From the IMG/VR virus record IMGVR_UViG_3300025099_000086, positions 1-31,446 of that record: DNA of 31,446 bases; one strand, 5' to 3'. Positions within the stretch are counted from its first letter, which is position 1. The number at the start of each line of letters is the position of its first letter. Of the stretch, positions 1 to 8,540 are shown piece by piece. The position numbers and the translations under genes were made by a program. Below the pieces are notes generated by a model that saw nothing but the letters and a program-made list of their open reading frames with translations, was not told where the DNA came from and did no database searches. This DNA comes from a virus.

Positions 1-2084
1 CAATGGGCACAACCACAACCGCACTGTATCATAATTCAAGCGGAAGAAATTTATCTTTAGGCACTAATGAAACAGAGAGATTAACAATTACAGGTGGCGG
101 CAATGTTGGAATTGGTGATCCATCAGCACCTAATAAATTAAGTGTAAAAGATACTGGGGATTTATATTGCAGATTCACTGGAGGTTCTACTTTTTCTTTA
201 TATCAAAACAACACTGATGGTAGTGTTATATTTTCACAAGATCACGGTGATACTGCTTCAGAGAATAGATTTATATGGCAAACTGGCGGTGGTGTTGAAC
301 GAATGCGTATAGATACATCTAATGCGTCATTGTTAACAGTGGCTGGTGGTGCTTCTTTTGCAGATGCTGTTACGGTTAACGGACAGGTAACAATAAACCC
401 AGATGCGGATAGTCAAGTAATAATAGGTAATGGTGGTACTAATGCAAGTACGGTTTTTGCTGGCGCGGGAGATGATTTATATATTGGTGGTGGTGCTAGT
501 TCTAATATGCGAATATTTAATGGTACTGCTGTACAATTTTACGGTACAGTTGACATAGATCTCACACTTAATGTGGACGGTAATGCAGCTTTTGGAGGGG
601 ATGTTACAATAGCAAAGTCTACACCAACATTAACATTTAACAATTTAGCTGGTGGTGGTTTAGACCCTATACTAGAGGCCTCTGGTACTAATTTTAATAT
701 AAAAACTTCAAGTGTAACGCCATTGTCAATAAACTTGTCCACTCAAGCCGCAACTTTTGCAGGGGATATCACAACGACACAAGGAACTTCAGCTGTTAGA
801 TTAGGTGAATATAGTAATGGGGCTGTAATATGGATGGATGGTTCTAATGGAGATTTTACGGGCGGTGATTATTTTGGTATACATGCTTATGGTACTACTG
901 ATCTAGCTTTTAGTTATGCTGGTTCAACTAAAATGACTTTAAAAAATGACGGTAAAGTTGGAATTGGAAATGCAAGCCCCTGGACTAACCTAGTAGTTTC
1001 AGGTTCTGGTTCTAGTACAACTGTTGGTAATGACGCTTCATATAGAATGTGCTTAACTAATACTGACCAAACTAACAATAACCACTCTTTGATTTCATTT
1101 AACGATGGTGCTGATCAAGGAGGAAGTGCGAGCATGGGATGTCGATACACTGACCATACTAACAATTATGGTCTTTTAATGTTTGCTACTAGAGACTCTG
1201 ATGGTTTTTTAGAGCGAGTTACAATAAACTCATCTGGATCTGTATCGTTTACGCAGCCTTTATACATACCTGATTCTAAAAAAATAAATTTAGGTTCAAG
1301 TCAAGATCTTCAATTATATCACGATGGTAGTAATAGTTATATAAGTGATTCAAATGTTAGTTCAGATTTAATAATACGGTCAAATCACATTTTATTACAA
1401 GCACCAAGTGGTGAAAACATGATATTCTGCAATGAAGACGCGGAGGTAAAATTATACTACAATAATAGCGCAAAACTACAAACGTTAGATACAGGTGTTA
1501 ATGTTATTGGTGGTATTTCAGCTTCAGGTACTTCAGCGGTAACTTGTGACGGAGCAACTAAAGCATTAGCTATTAGTAATGTTGGTAGTACGAGCGCAAC
1601 TACAATGTCTATTAAAACATCAGGCACAGCTTCTGGCGCATCATCTTTAGATATACATCAAGTTAATACTATATATGGTCCTTCTGCAATACAGTTCTTT
1701 TATGGATCAACATCAACTACCGCGGTTGGTTATATTAGAGCAGCATCTAGCAGCACAACTTATAGTACATCTTCTGATTACAGGTTAAAAGAAAACGTAG
1801 TAGAATTAACAGGTGCATTAGATAGAATAGGTGATTTAAAACCTAAAAGATTCAATTTTATAAATAATCCTGATGTTACTGTAGATGGTTTCTTAGCCCA
1901 TGAAGCTCAAGAGGTAGTGCCACAAGCCATAACTGGTGAGAAGGACGAAGAGATTAACGGCAAACCTAGTTATCAAGGTATTGACCACGGCTTTATAGTC
2001 CCACTACTAACAGCTGCTATAAAAGAACTTAAAGCTCAAAACGAAGATTTACTCGCTAGAGTAAAAGCGTTAGAAAGCAAGTAA
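1..2084 (+). CDS. Tail fibre, C-terminal part, with S74 intramolecular chaperone
   Basis: This is the receptor-binding or side fibre of the virion. The reading frame is open to the left edge, and its first ATG (base 3) lies in fibre-type repeat sequence, so the gene very probably starts upstream. Residues are counted from that ATG. The shaft has Gly/Ser/Thr-rich beta repeats, including two copies of a VGIG repeat (about residues 29-50 and 313-334) and a stretch QLYHDGSNSYISDS. The end, from about residue 590, is a peptidase S74 chaperone: the family motif SDYRLKENV begins at Ser591, followed by HEAQEVVPQA near 633 and a terminal helix after VPLLTAAIKEL. In this family the chaperone trimerises the fibre and then cuts itself off just before the motif serine; I infer the same here. 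A GNRA-loop hairpin follows the stop. Confidence 0.85.
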   Translation, partial: MGTTTTALYHNSSGRNLSLGTNETERLTITGGGNVGIGDPSAPNKLSVKDTGDLYCRFTGGSTFSLYQNNTDGSVIFSQDHGDTASENRFIWQTGGGVERMRIDTSNASLLTVAGGASFADAVTVNGQVTINPDADSQVIIGNGGTNASTVFAGAGDDLYIGGGASSNMRIFNGTAVQFYGTVDIDLTLNVDGNAAFGGDVTIAKSTPTLTFNNLAGGGLDPILEASGTNFNIKTSSVTPLSINLSTQAATFAGDITTTQGTSAVRLGEYSNGAVIWMDGSNGDFTGGDYFGIHAYGTTDLAFSYAGSTKMTLKNDGKVGIGNASPWTNLVVSGSGSSTTVGNDASYRMCLTNTDQTNNNHSLISFNDGADQGGSASMGCRYTDHTNNYGLLMFATRDSDGFLERVTINSSGSVSFTQPLYIPDSKKINLGSSQDLQLYHDGSNSYISDSNVSSDLIIRSNHILLQAPSGENMIFCNEDAEVKLYYNNSAKLQTLDTGVNVIGGISASGTSAVTCDGATKALAISNVGSTSATTMSIKTSGTASGASSLDIHQVNTIYGPSAIQFFYGSTSTTAVGYIRAASSSTTYSTSSDYRLKENVVELTGALDRIGDLKPKRFNFINNPDVTVDGFLAHEAQEVVPQAITGEKDEEINGKPSYQGIDHGFIVPLLTAAIKELKAQNEDLLARVKALESK

Positions 2085-2090
2085 TAAGAT

Positions 2091-2118
2091 ATTTAGCTGG
2101 CAACAGCTAATTTGTTTA
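2091..2118 (+). terminator. Probable intrinsic terminator after the fibre gene
   Basis: TTAGCTG (2093-2099) pairs perfectly with CAGCTAA (2104-2110) around a GCAA loop of the GNRA class, followed by TTTGTTT. It begins nine bases after the fibre stop codon. The stem is short (7 bp) and the T-tract is interrupted, so termination may be partial. Confidence 0.55.
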
Positions 2119-2136
2119 ACCTTTAAATTTAAAAAC
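2114..2136 (+). promoter_or_regulatory. AT-rich start leader, GTTTAAC-N3-TAAATTTAA type
   Basis: GTTTAAC, three bases, TAAATTTAA, then AAAC and the ATG at 2137. The same two blocks with the same three-base spacer occur before the major capsid gene (9777-9801). There is no Shine-Dalgarno sequence. I infer a translation-initiation leader of the Bacteroidetes type, possibly overlapping a promoter. Confidence 0.4.
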
Positions 2137-2508
2137 ATGGCATTAAAAGGATCATATGATTACAAAGGCATCGCAGTAGCAGATGCGTATGTAAAAATAT
2201 CAAGCGTAAATTGGAGTTGCAATAGTAATTCTGAGAATTACGTAAAGACTGCAGCTGTGTACAATTCTGATGGTACAATTAAAACCCCTGAAGTGAAAGC
2301 TGATAGGTGGACACAAACTACAATTGGAAATTGGCACGCAAATGTTTATAAAGATAAAGCTGCTAGAGATGCAAATCCTAACAATCATATCTGCTCAATA
2401 AGTGGATCATTTGATATGGACTTGAAAGATAGCGCTAAAAACCCTGTAAAACAGGCTTACGTTGCTGCAAAAGCAATGGATCTTTATAAAGGTATGGCAG
2501 ACGCTTAA
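2137..2508 (+). CDS. Small virion-associated protein, function unknown
   Basis: A 123-residue soluble protein with no signal peptide or membrane segment. It is predicted by eye to be mostly beta strand (residues 1-100) with a short helical end (KQAYVAAKAMDLYKG). A feature seen in small phage structural proteins is the central segment NWHANVYKDKAARDANPNN, where a strand is followed by a modifier-style loop. It lies between the tail fibre and a row of small genes leading to the terminase, so a structural or fibre-accessory role is a guess from position. It is probably well expressed, since it has the same leader type as the capsid gene. I do not recognise a family with a defined function. Confidence 0.75.
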   Translation: MALKGSYDYKGIAVADAYVKISSVNWSCNSNSENYVKTAAVYNSDGTIKTPEVKADRWTQTTIGNWHANVYKDKAARDANPNNHICSISGSFDMDLKDSAKNPVKQAYVAAKAMDLYKGMADA

Positions 2509-2535
2509 TACACTATGACAATAGGTTATTAAGAA

Positions 2536-2557
2536 TACTATTATTTGTGTAATAGTA
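2536..2557 (+). other. AT-rich stem-loop in an 83-base gap
   Basis: TACTATTA (2536-2543) pairs perfectly with TAATAGTA (2550-2557) around TTTGTG. No clean T-tract follows directly, though ATTTTAAC lies about ten bases on. It could be a weak terminator or an mRNA end-protecting structure after the 2137-2508 gene. The stem contains only two G-C pairs, so it may be chance in AT-rich DNA. Confidence 0.3.
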
Positions 2558-2591
2558 ATAAAGTACAATTTTAACTAAAATTTAATTAATT

Positions 2592-2849
2592 ATGAATAAA
2601 AAAGTAGAAAAAATCACTGACGAGCAATTAGAAGAATTGCAAAGGCATGTAAATACAATTAACAACGCACAGTTGCAATTGGGTCAATTAGAATCTCAAA
2701 AGCACACGCTTGTTAATGCAATACCACAACTTCAAAAAGGACTCAAAGAGTTCCAAGATAAAATGGAAGAAGAATATGGTAAGGTAAGTATTAACATTCA
2801 AGACGGTACAGTACAAGAAATACCTGAAGATGAGCAAGCTAATACGTAA
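2592..2849 (+). CDS. Small coiled-coil protein, function unknown
   Basis: An 85-residue acidic protein. Residues 8-62 form a long heptad-patterned helix (EQLEELQRHVNTINNAQLQL onward, Leu/Ile/Val spaced 3-4) suited to an oligomeric coiled coil. A short beta stretch YGKVSINIQDG and an acidic tail end it. The start at 2592 has a typical leader (TTTAAC...AATTTAATTAATT). Its last 20 bases overlap the next gene in another frame, so the two are translationally linked. It may be a virion or assembly cofactor, but nothing in the sequence fixes a function. Confidence 0.75.
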   Translation: MNKKVEKITDEQLEELQRHVNTINNAQLQLGQLESQKHTLVNAIPQLQKGLKEFQDKMEEEYGKVSINIQDGTVQEIPEDEQANT

Positions 2850-3051
2850 GATAAGTATTGGTAAAGATTATAAAAATGAAGCTATGCATTACGCCGTTGG
2901 CCAAGAGGTTTACGGCGGGCATACAATTTGTGATATAATAGAAGAGGATACGAAGTACAGTATTTATATTAAAAAGAATAAAGAGGTTTTACCTTGGAAG
3001 GATTTTAATAAAAACATGGCTGTATCTGTAGAGTATAATCTAGAGTATTAA
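2830..3051 (+). CDS. Conserved-looking 73-residue protein, function unknown
   Basis: A small protein with alternating strands (LIRKISIGKDY, HTICDIIEED, YSIYIKKNKE) and a C-terminal block PWKDFNKNMAVSVEYNLEY. It has no membrane segment or catalytic motif. It starts inside the end of the previous gene (20-base overlap), and its stop shares a base with the next ATG (TAATG at 3049-3053). Both arrangements indicate translational coupling in one messenger with the GroES-like and terminase genes. I know of no functional assignment. Confidence 0.7.
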   Translation: MSKLIRKISIGKDYKNEAMHYAVGQEVYGGHTICDIIEEDTKYSIYIKKNKEVLPWKDFNKNMAVSVEYNLEY

Positions 3052-3650
3052 TGCGTAGTCTTTATGATTTTATTATTGAGCCAATAGGTGAAAGATATAA
3101 TAATACAAAACAAATTGGTGATAAAGAATTAATAGTTAACACTGAAATTTTTAATCACCAGTATGTTAATAGGGAAGCTAAAGTTTTGGCATTACCTATA
3201 CTTATAAAAACTAACATACAAGTTGGTGATACTATAATAGTTCACCATAATGTTTTTAGAAGATGGCATAATATAAGAGGTGAGGAAAAAAATAGCACAA
3301 GCTTTGTAAAAGAAAACGTGTATGCTATAAGTTTAGATCAAATATACTTGTACAAACGTGATGTGACTTGGATAACACCTCCTAAGTATTGTTTTGTTAA
3401 ACCAATTAAATCAATTGATAAATTTAGTTCAGAAAATGAACAGCCGTTAATGGGTATTATGAAATATAACGATAACGACATACAAGGTGTTAATATCGGC
3501 GATTTAGTAGGTTTTACACCCGATAATGAATATGAATTTATTATAGATGGTGAAAGATTATATAGAGTTTTAATAAACGACATTTCAATTAAATATGAAT
3601 ATCAAGGACAAGAAGAAGAATATAATCCAAGCTGGTTACAAAGCAGTTGA
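3051..3650 (+). CDS. Candidate tandem GroES-like co-chaperonin
   Basis: A 199-residue protein that reads as two copies of the GroES (cpn10) beta-barrel pattern. Copy A: YDFIIEPI (5-12), a mobile-loop-like stretch with LIVN (27-30), EAKVLALP (42-49), VGDTIIVHHN (58-67), YAISLDQIYLYK (91-102). Copy B: YCFVKPI (113-119), LMGIMKY (133-139), then IGDLVGF, EFIIDGERLYRVL and NDISIKYE (149-183). Copy B matches the GroES ending VGDxVLF...IDGEEYLIL...DILAVI closely. Only copy A has a long loop with an I-V-L-like tripeptide that could bind GroEL. Phage co-chaperonins (T4 gp31, RB49 CocO) work with host GroEL to fold the capsid protein, and the position just before the packaging and head genes fits that role. 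It overlaps the next gene by 56 bases. Function is inferred from pattern only. Confidence 0.55.
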   Translation: MRSLYDFIIEPIGERYNNTKQIGDKELIVNTEIFNHQYVNREAKVLALPILIKTNIQVGDTIIVHHNVFRRWHNIRGEEKNSTSFVKENVYAISLDQIYLYKRDVTWITPPKYCFVKPIKSIDKFSSENEQPLMGIMKYNDNDIQGVNIGDLVGFTPDNEYEFIIDGERLYRVLINDISIKYEYQGQEEEYNPSWLQSS

Positions 3651-3867
3651 TGAATTAATAAAAGTAGCTAAAGAAGAGATCGTTGATAGTGATGAGGATA
3701 TTTCTGCGGATAGATTAAAAAACGCAGCCGCTACAAAGAAATTAGCTATATTTGATGCTTTTGAAATATTAAATCGTATAGAAGAAGAAAAAAATATATT
3801 AGAAGATAAACCAACAACGCAAAAAGAAAACACTTTTCAAGGTTTTGCTGAACGTAGATCAAAATAA
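3595..3867 (+). CDS. Small terminase subunit candidate
   Basis: A 90-residue charged, all-helical protein. It has a basic start (KDKKK) and then helices through ELIKVAKEEI, ISADRLKNAAATKKLAIFDA and FEILNRIEEEKNIL. It begins 56 bases inside the previous gene in a different frame. There is no other in-frame ATG before the helical core, so this start is preferred. Its TAA overlaps the ATG of the large terminase gene (TAATG at 3865-3869). Small terminase subunits recognise DNA and load the large subunit; small size, helical make-up and direct coupling to terL suggest that job. No helix-turn-helix is evident, so the assignment rests on position. Confidence 0.5.
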   Translation: MNIKDKKKNIIQAGYKAVDELIKVAKEEIVDSDEDISADRLKNAAATKKLAIFDAFEILNRIEEEKNILEDKPTTQKENTFQGFAERRSK

Positions 3868-6089
3868 TGTATAAACAAACTTTATATAAAATTATTGAGC
3901 CTATAAGAATTAATACACTTAAAAGACTTAATAAAAGTAAAAAATGGAAGTACGGTTATAATAAAGAGCATGATATTATAGTCATAAGTAAAACAGGGCA
4001 AATAGGTGAAGTATATCAAATACAAAACCTTAAAATAGCATTGCCTTTATCTACTAAAGTTTATAGTAGGTCGCAAAAGAAACAAGAACAACATTGGGAG
4101 CAGTTTGAATATCCTAAAGCATTAAAAAACGTAAAAACCATTTTTGACTGGAGAGATTATCCTAATGAACATAAAGATAAATGGTTTAATTATATCAATG
4201 AAGAATTTAACCGTAGAGAGAGTGGTTTTTGGTTTAATAATAATGGTAAGCCTACTTACATTACCGGTACTCACTATATGTATCTTCAGTGGTCAAAAAT
4301 TGATGTGGGTGCTCCTGAATTTAGAGAATCAAATAGATTATTCTTTTTATTTTGGGAAGCTTGCAAAGCAGATAAACGTGCTTATGGAATATGTTACCTT
4401 AAAAATAGAAGATCTGGCTTCTCGTTTATGGCAAGCGCGGAGACAGTTAACGCTGCTACTATCTCGAGTGATGCAAGATATGGTATTTTATCAAAATCTG
4501 GTTGGGATGCTAAGAAGATGTTTACAGATAAAGTTGTACCAATATCTGTTAATTACCCGTTTTTCTTTAAACCGATTCAGGATGGTATGGATCGACCAAA
4601 AAGCGAACTTGCATATAGGGTTCCGGCTCAAAAGTTTACTCGTAAAAAAATTCAAACGAACGAGCAAATTGAAGAGATTGTAGGTTTAGATACAACAATT
4701 GATTGGAAAAATACTGGAGATAACAGTTATGATGGAGAAAAATTAAACTTACTAGTACACGATGAGAGTGGTAAGTGGGAAAGACCTGATAATATATTAA
4801 ACAACTGGAGGGTTACAAAAACATGTTTACGTTTAGGTAGTAGAGTTATTGGTAAATGTATGATGGGAAGTACATCAAACGCATTAGATAAAGGTGGCGA
4901 TAATTTTAAAAGATTATTTAGAGATTCTAATGTGACAAAAAGAAATAAAAATGGACAAACTAAATCTGGTTTATATAGTTTGTTTATACCAATGGAGTGG
5001 AATTATGAAGGGTTTATGGACAAATATGGTATGCCAGTTTTTGATACACCAGATAATGAGGTTATTGATAATAATGGTGATTTAATAGATGTTGGTGTTG
5101 TAGATCACTGGGAAAATGAAGTTGAAGGATTAAAAAATGACCCAGATGCTTTAAATGAGTTTTACAGGCAGTTTCCAAGAACAGAAGAACACGCATTTAG
5201 AGATGAAACTAAAAATAGTATATTTAATCTTGCTAAAATATATGAGCAAATAGATTTTAACGAAGAAACAAATAGTCAAGCACAATCAACAGTTGGTAAT
5301 TTTGGTTGGGTTAATGGAGTTAAAGATACAAGCGTTATATTTTATCCAGATCCAAAAGGAAGATTTAATGTTAGTTGGGTACCTAAAACAAACATACAAA
5401 ATAATGTAGTTATTAAAAATGGTATTAAATACCCTGGCAATGAACATATGGGTGCTTTTGGTTGTGATAGTTATGATATATCAGGAACAGTAGATGGACA
5501 AGGATCAAAAGGAGCGTTACATGGATTAACCAAATTTAGCATGGAAGATGCGCCTACTAATATGTTTTTCTTAGAATATTTAGCTAGACCACAAACAGCT
5601 GAAATATTTTTTGAAGATGTTTTAATGGCATTACATTTTTATGGTATGCCGTTATTAGCAGAAAATAATAAACCTCGATTATTATATTATCTTAGAAGAA
5701 GAGGTTATAGAGGGTTTAGTATGAATAGACCTGATAAAGTTTGGAATAAATTATCTGTAGCTGAAAAGGAAGTGGGTGGTATACCAAACTCAAGTGAAGA
5801 TATTAAACAAGCTCACGCAGCTGCAATTGAAATGTATATTCAAGATCACGTTGGAATAAAACAAGATGGATCACATGGTAATATATATTTTAATAAAACA
5901 CTTAATGATTGGTCAAAGTTTGATATAAATAAAAGAACAAAGTTTGATGCAACAATAAGTTCAGGATTAGCAATAATGGCATGTAATAGACATTTATATA
6001 GGCCAAACGCTAAGATAGAAAAAGATAAAGTAAATATTAATTTTACGAAATATAAAAATACTGGTACAAGATCACAAATAATAAAATAA
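3867..6089 (+). CDS. terL: Terminase large subunit (packaging ATPase-nuclease)
   Basis: This is the motor that pumps phage DNA into the prohead and cuts it. The 740 residues hold an N-terminal ATPase and a C-terminal RNase H-like nuclease. Visible motifs: an atypical Walker A, KNRRSGFS (179-186); Walker B LNLLVHDES (293-301) with Asp299-Glu300; coupling motif GSTSN (334-338); a conserved block NGQTKSGLYSLFIPMEWN (362-379). The nuclease has FGCDSYD (531-537), a likely second acidic residue Glu599 and KFDATISSG (692-700). The Walker A deviates from GxxxxGK(T/S), as is common in terminases with an Arg/Ser-rich loop. Wording and spacing of the motifs recall Crassvirales-type terminases. It is coupled to the preceding gene by TAATG and to the portal gene by a one-base gap. 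Confidence 0.95.
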   Translation: MYKQTLYKIIEPIRINTLKRLNKSKKWKYGYNKEHDIIVISKTGQIGEVYQIQNLKIALPLSTKVYSRSQKKQEQHWEQFEYPKALKNVKTIFDWRDYPNEHKDKWFNYINEEFNRRESGFWFNNNGKPTYITGTHYMYLQWSKIDVGAPEFRESNRLFFLFWEACKADKRAYGICYLKNRRSGFSFMASAETVNAATISSDARYGILSKSGWDAKKMFTDKVVPISVNYPFFFKPIQDGMDRPKSELAYRVPAQKFTRKKIQTNEQIEEIVGLDTTIDWKNTGDNSYDGEKLNLLVHDESGKWERPDNILNNWRVTKTCLRLGSRVIGKCMMGSTSNALDKGGDNFKRLFRDSNVTKRNKNGQTKSGLYSLFIPMEWNYEGFMDKYGMPVFDTPDNEVIDNNGDLIDVGVVDHWENEVEGLKNDPDALNEFYRQFPRTEEHAFRDETKNSIFNLAKIYEQIDFNEETNSQAQSTVGNFGWVNGVKDTSVIFYPDPKGRFNVSWVPKTNIQNNVVIKNGIKYPGNEHMGAFGCDSYDISGTVDGQGSKGALHGLTKFSMEDAPTNMFFLEYLARPQTAEIFFEDVLMALHFYGMPLLAENNKPRLLYYLRRRGYRGFSMNRPDKVWNKLSVAEKEVGGIPNSSEDIKQAHAAAIEMYIQDHVGIKQDGSHGNIYFNKTLNDWSKFDINKRTKFDATISSGLAIMACNRHLYRPNAKIEKDKVNINFTKYKNTGTRSQIIK

Positions 6090-6090
6090 T

Positions 6091-8514
6091 ATGGCCGAAA
6101 CAGTTCAAAAAGCTAATTTTCCTAGTCAAGTAGTTAGCGACTTAGAAAAAATAAGTCCAGAGTATGGGTTAAAAGTCGCGCAAGCTATTGAAAACGAATG
6201 GTTTGGTAGAGACACAGGTATGAATAGGTTTAATACTAATCAAACTGAGTTTCACAAGCTGCGTTTATATGCAAGAGGAGAACAATCAATACAAAAATAT
6301 AAAGATGAGTTATCTATTAATGGTGATTTATCATACCTTAATTTAGACTGGAAACCAGTGCCTATTATACCTAAGTTTGTTGATATAGTAGTTAATGGTA
6401 TATCTGAAAGAACATTTGATGTAAAAGCTTTTTCAACTGACACGTATGGCGTTAGTAAAAGAACAGAATACATGCAAAGAATTCTTAGAGATATGAGAGC
6501 TAAAGAATTAAATGCTTTTGCTGAAGAGGCTTTTAACATGCAGTTAGCAGAAACTCCAGCTGAAGAATTACCTGACACAAAAGAAGAACTTGAACTACAC
6601 ATGCAGCTTAATTACAAACAAGCCGTTGAGTTAGCTGAAGAACAAGCTATTAATGTTTTATTAGAAGGTAATAAATACGAGTTAACAAGAAAAAGAATTA
6701 ATTATGACTTAACTGTTTTGGGTTTAGGTTGCGTTAAAAGTGAGTATAATAAATCAAAAGGTGTTACTATAGATTACGTTGATCCAGCTAATATAGTTTA
6801 TTCACACACTGAATCACCTTATTTTGATGACGTGTATTATGTTGGTGAGGTAAAAACAATACCTATAAATGAACTCAAAAAACAGTTTCCTAACTTAACA
6901 AACGAGGATTTAAATGAAATAACAAACCAAGCAATACATAGAACTCATGTCGCTAACCGTAGTATATATGAGGGTAATGATGTTGATAATAATGTTATTC
7001 AAGTTTTGTATTTTAATTACAAAACATACATGAATGAAGTTTACAAAGTTAAATCAACAGCTACTGGAGGTTCTAAAATATTAATAAAAGATGATAGTTT
7101 TAATCCACCTTCAGAAGTTTATGATGCTAATTTTGAAAAAGTAAATAGGTCTTTAGAAGTTTTATATGAAGGTGTTTTAGTAATTGGTACTAAAAAATTA
7201 CTTAAATGGGAATTAGCTAAAAATATGATGAGACCTAAAAGTGATTACACAAAGGTTAAATTAAATTATCACATCGTTGCACCTAGAATGTACAAGGGTA
7301 GAATTGAATCTTTAGTTAGCAGAATAACTGGTTTTGCTGATATGATTCAATTAACACACTTAAAGCTACAACAAGTAATGAGTAGAATGGTTCCTGATGG
7401 TGTTTATTTAGACGCTGATGGTTTAGCAGAAGTTGACTTAGGTAACGGTACTAACTATAATCCACAAGAAGCATTAAATATGTTTTTCCAAACTGGTAGT
7501 ATTATAGGTAGATCACTAACATCTGATGGTGATGGTAATCCTGGTAAAGTACCTATTCAAGAAATAGCAAGTGGTAATGGTGGCGCAAAAATGCAAAGCT
7601 TAATTCAAACATATAATTATTATTTACAAATGATAAGAGATGTGACTGGATTAAATGAAGCTAGAGATGCTAGTACGCCTGATAAAAACGCTTTAGTTGG
7701 TATACAAAAGATAGCTGCAGCAAACTCAAACGTAGCAACAAGACATATATTGCAAGGTGGTTTGTATTTAACGTCTGAGTTAGCAGAAAACTTATCACTT
7801 AGAATATCTGACATACTAGAATATTCAGAAACTAAAGATGCTTTTATACAGCAAATTGGCGCTCATAACGTAGGTACATTACAAGAAATGGTTGACTTAC
7901 ACATGTGTGACTTTGGTATATTTATTGAATTAACACCTGATGAAGAAGAAAAGCAATTGCTGGAAAACAATATACAAGTTGCTTTGTCAAAAGAAAATAT
8001 AGAACTAGAGGATGCTATTGATTTAAGAAAAATAAAAAATATAAAATTAGCTAACGAGCTTTTAAAAGTAAGAAGAAAACAAAAGTTAGAAAGAGATCAA
8101 GCTATGCAACAGCAAAACATACAAGCTCAAGCACAAGCAAACGCTCAAGCACAACAAGTTGCGGCTCAAGCAGAGATACAAAAGCAACAAGCTATAACAC
8201 AAAGTAAAGCACAGCTTGAACAAGTTGAAGCTCAATTAGAATTACAAAAACTTCAACAAGAAGCAATGTATAAAAAAGAATTAATGAATCATGAGTTTAT
8301 GATTAACATGCGATTAAAGCAATTGGAAGTAGATGCTTTAAAGCAAAAAGAAACTAATAAGGAAGATCGCAAAGACGAGCGTACTAGAATACAAGCTAGT
8401 CAACAATCTGAATTAATAGATCAAAGAAAAAAAGATTCACCACCTAAAAACTTTGAATCAAGTAATGATACAATGGGAGGTGGATTTGATCTAGGTGCTT
8501 TTGACCCTAGATAA
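6091..8514 (+). CDS. Portal protein
   Basis: The dodecameric ring at one vertex through which DNA enters and leaves. Its 807 residues follow the large terminase directly, the usual order. The N-terminal part (about 1-110) has FHKLRLYARGEQSIQKYKDE and a strand-rich wing. The core shows the portal-like segment TGLNEARDASTPDKNALVGI (519-538) and long helices (400-430, 500-580). From about 648 to 770 the protein is a Gln/Ala-rich coiled coil, fitting the long barrel helix of P22-like portals that reaches into the head. The end is a flexible Gly/Asp tail (MGGGFDLGAFDPR). Length is close to the roughly 800 residues of Crassvirales portals. A hairpin lies over the final codons. Confidence 0.88.
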   Translation: MAETVQKANFPSQVVSDLEKISPEYGLKVAQAIENEWFGRDTGMNRFNTNQTEFHKLRLYARGEQSIQKYKDELSINGDLSYLNLDWKPVPIIPKFVDIVVNGISERTFDVKAFSTDTYGVSKRTEYMQRILRDMRAKELNAFAEEAFNMQLAETPAEELPDTKEELELHMQLNYKQAVELAEEQAINVLLEGNKYELTRKRINYDLTVLGLGCVKSEYNKSKGVTIDYVDPANIVYSHTESPYFDDVYYVGEVKTIPINELKKQFPNLTNEDLNEITNQAIHRTHVANRSIYEGNDVDNNVIQVLYFNYKTYMNEVYKVKSTATGGSKILIKDDSFNPPSEVYDANFEKVNRSLEVLYEGVLVIGTKKLLKWELAKNMMRPKSDYTKVKLNYHIVAPRMYKGRIESLVSRITGFADMIQLTHLKLQQVMSRMVPDGVYLDADGLAEVDLGNGTNYNPQEALNMFFQTGSIIGRSLTSDGDGNPGKVPIQEIASGNGGAKMQSLIQTYNYYLQMIRDVTGLNEARDASTPDKNALVGIQKIAAANSNVATRHILQGGLYLTSELAENLSLRISDILEYSETKDAFIQQIGAHNVGTLQEMVDLHMCDFGIFIELTPDEEEKQLLENNIQVALSKENIELEDAIDLRKIKNIKLANELLKVRRKQKLERDQAMQQQNIQAQAQANAQAQQVAAQAEIQKQQAITQSKAQLEQVEAQLELQKLQQEAMYKKELMNHEFMINMRLKQLEVDALKQKETNKEDRKDERTRIQASQQSELIDQRKKDSPPKNFESSNDTMGGGFDLGAFDPR

Positions 8515-8528
8515 TTTGTTTAATTTTA
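8489..8528 (+). terminator. Possible weak terminator overlapping the portal stop
   Basis: ATCTAGG (8489-8495) pairs with CCTAGAT (8506-8512) around a ten-base loop, followed by AATTTGTTTAATTTT. The left arm and loop encode the last portal residues, and the right arm ends in the stop codon. The tract is T-rich but interrupted, so this would give at most partial attenuation before the scaffold and capsid genes. Confidence 0.35.
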
Positions 8529-8540
8529 TAATATTATATT

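Noticed and set aside
2536-2557. Stem-loop as a definite terminator
   Set aside because: The stem is A/T only except two pairs and no T-run follows directly, so it is kept as a low-confidence structure only.
4144-4683. A 179-codon frame on the plus strand inside the terminase gene
   Set aside because: It lies wholly within the ATPase domain, whose motifs are intact in the main frame, and its product looks like a shifted reading with no family features.
8101-8260. Gln/Ala-rich stretch in the portal as a separate repeat or fused protein
   Set aside because: It fits the long C-terminal helix typical of portal barrels and continues the same frame without a break.
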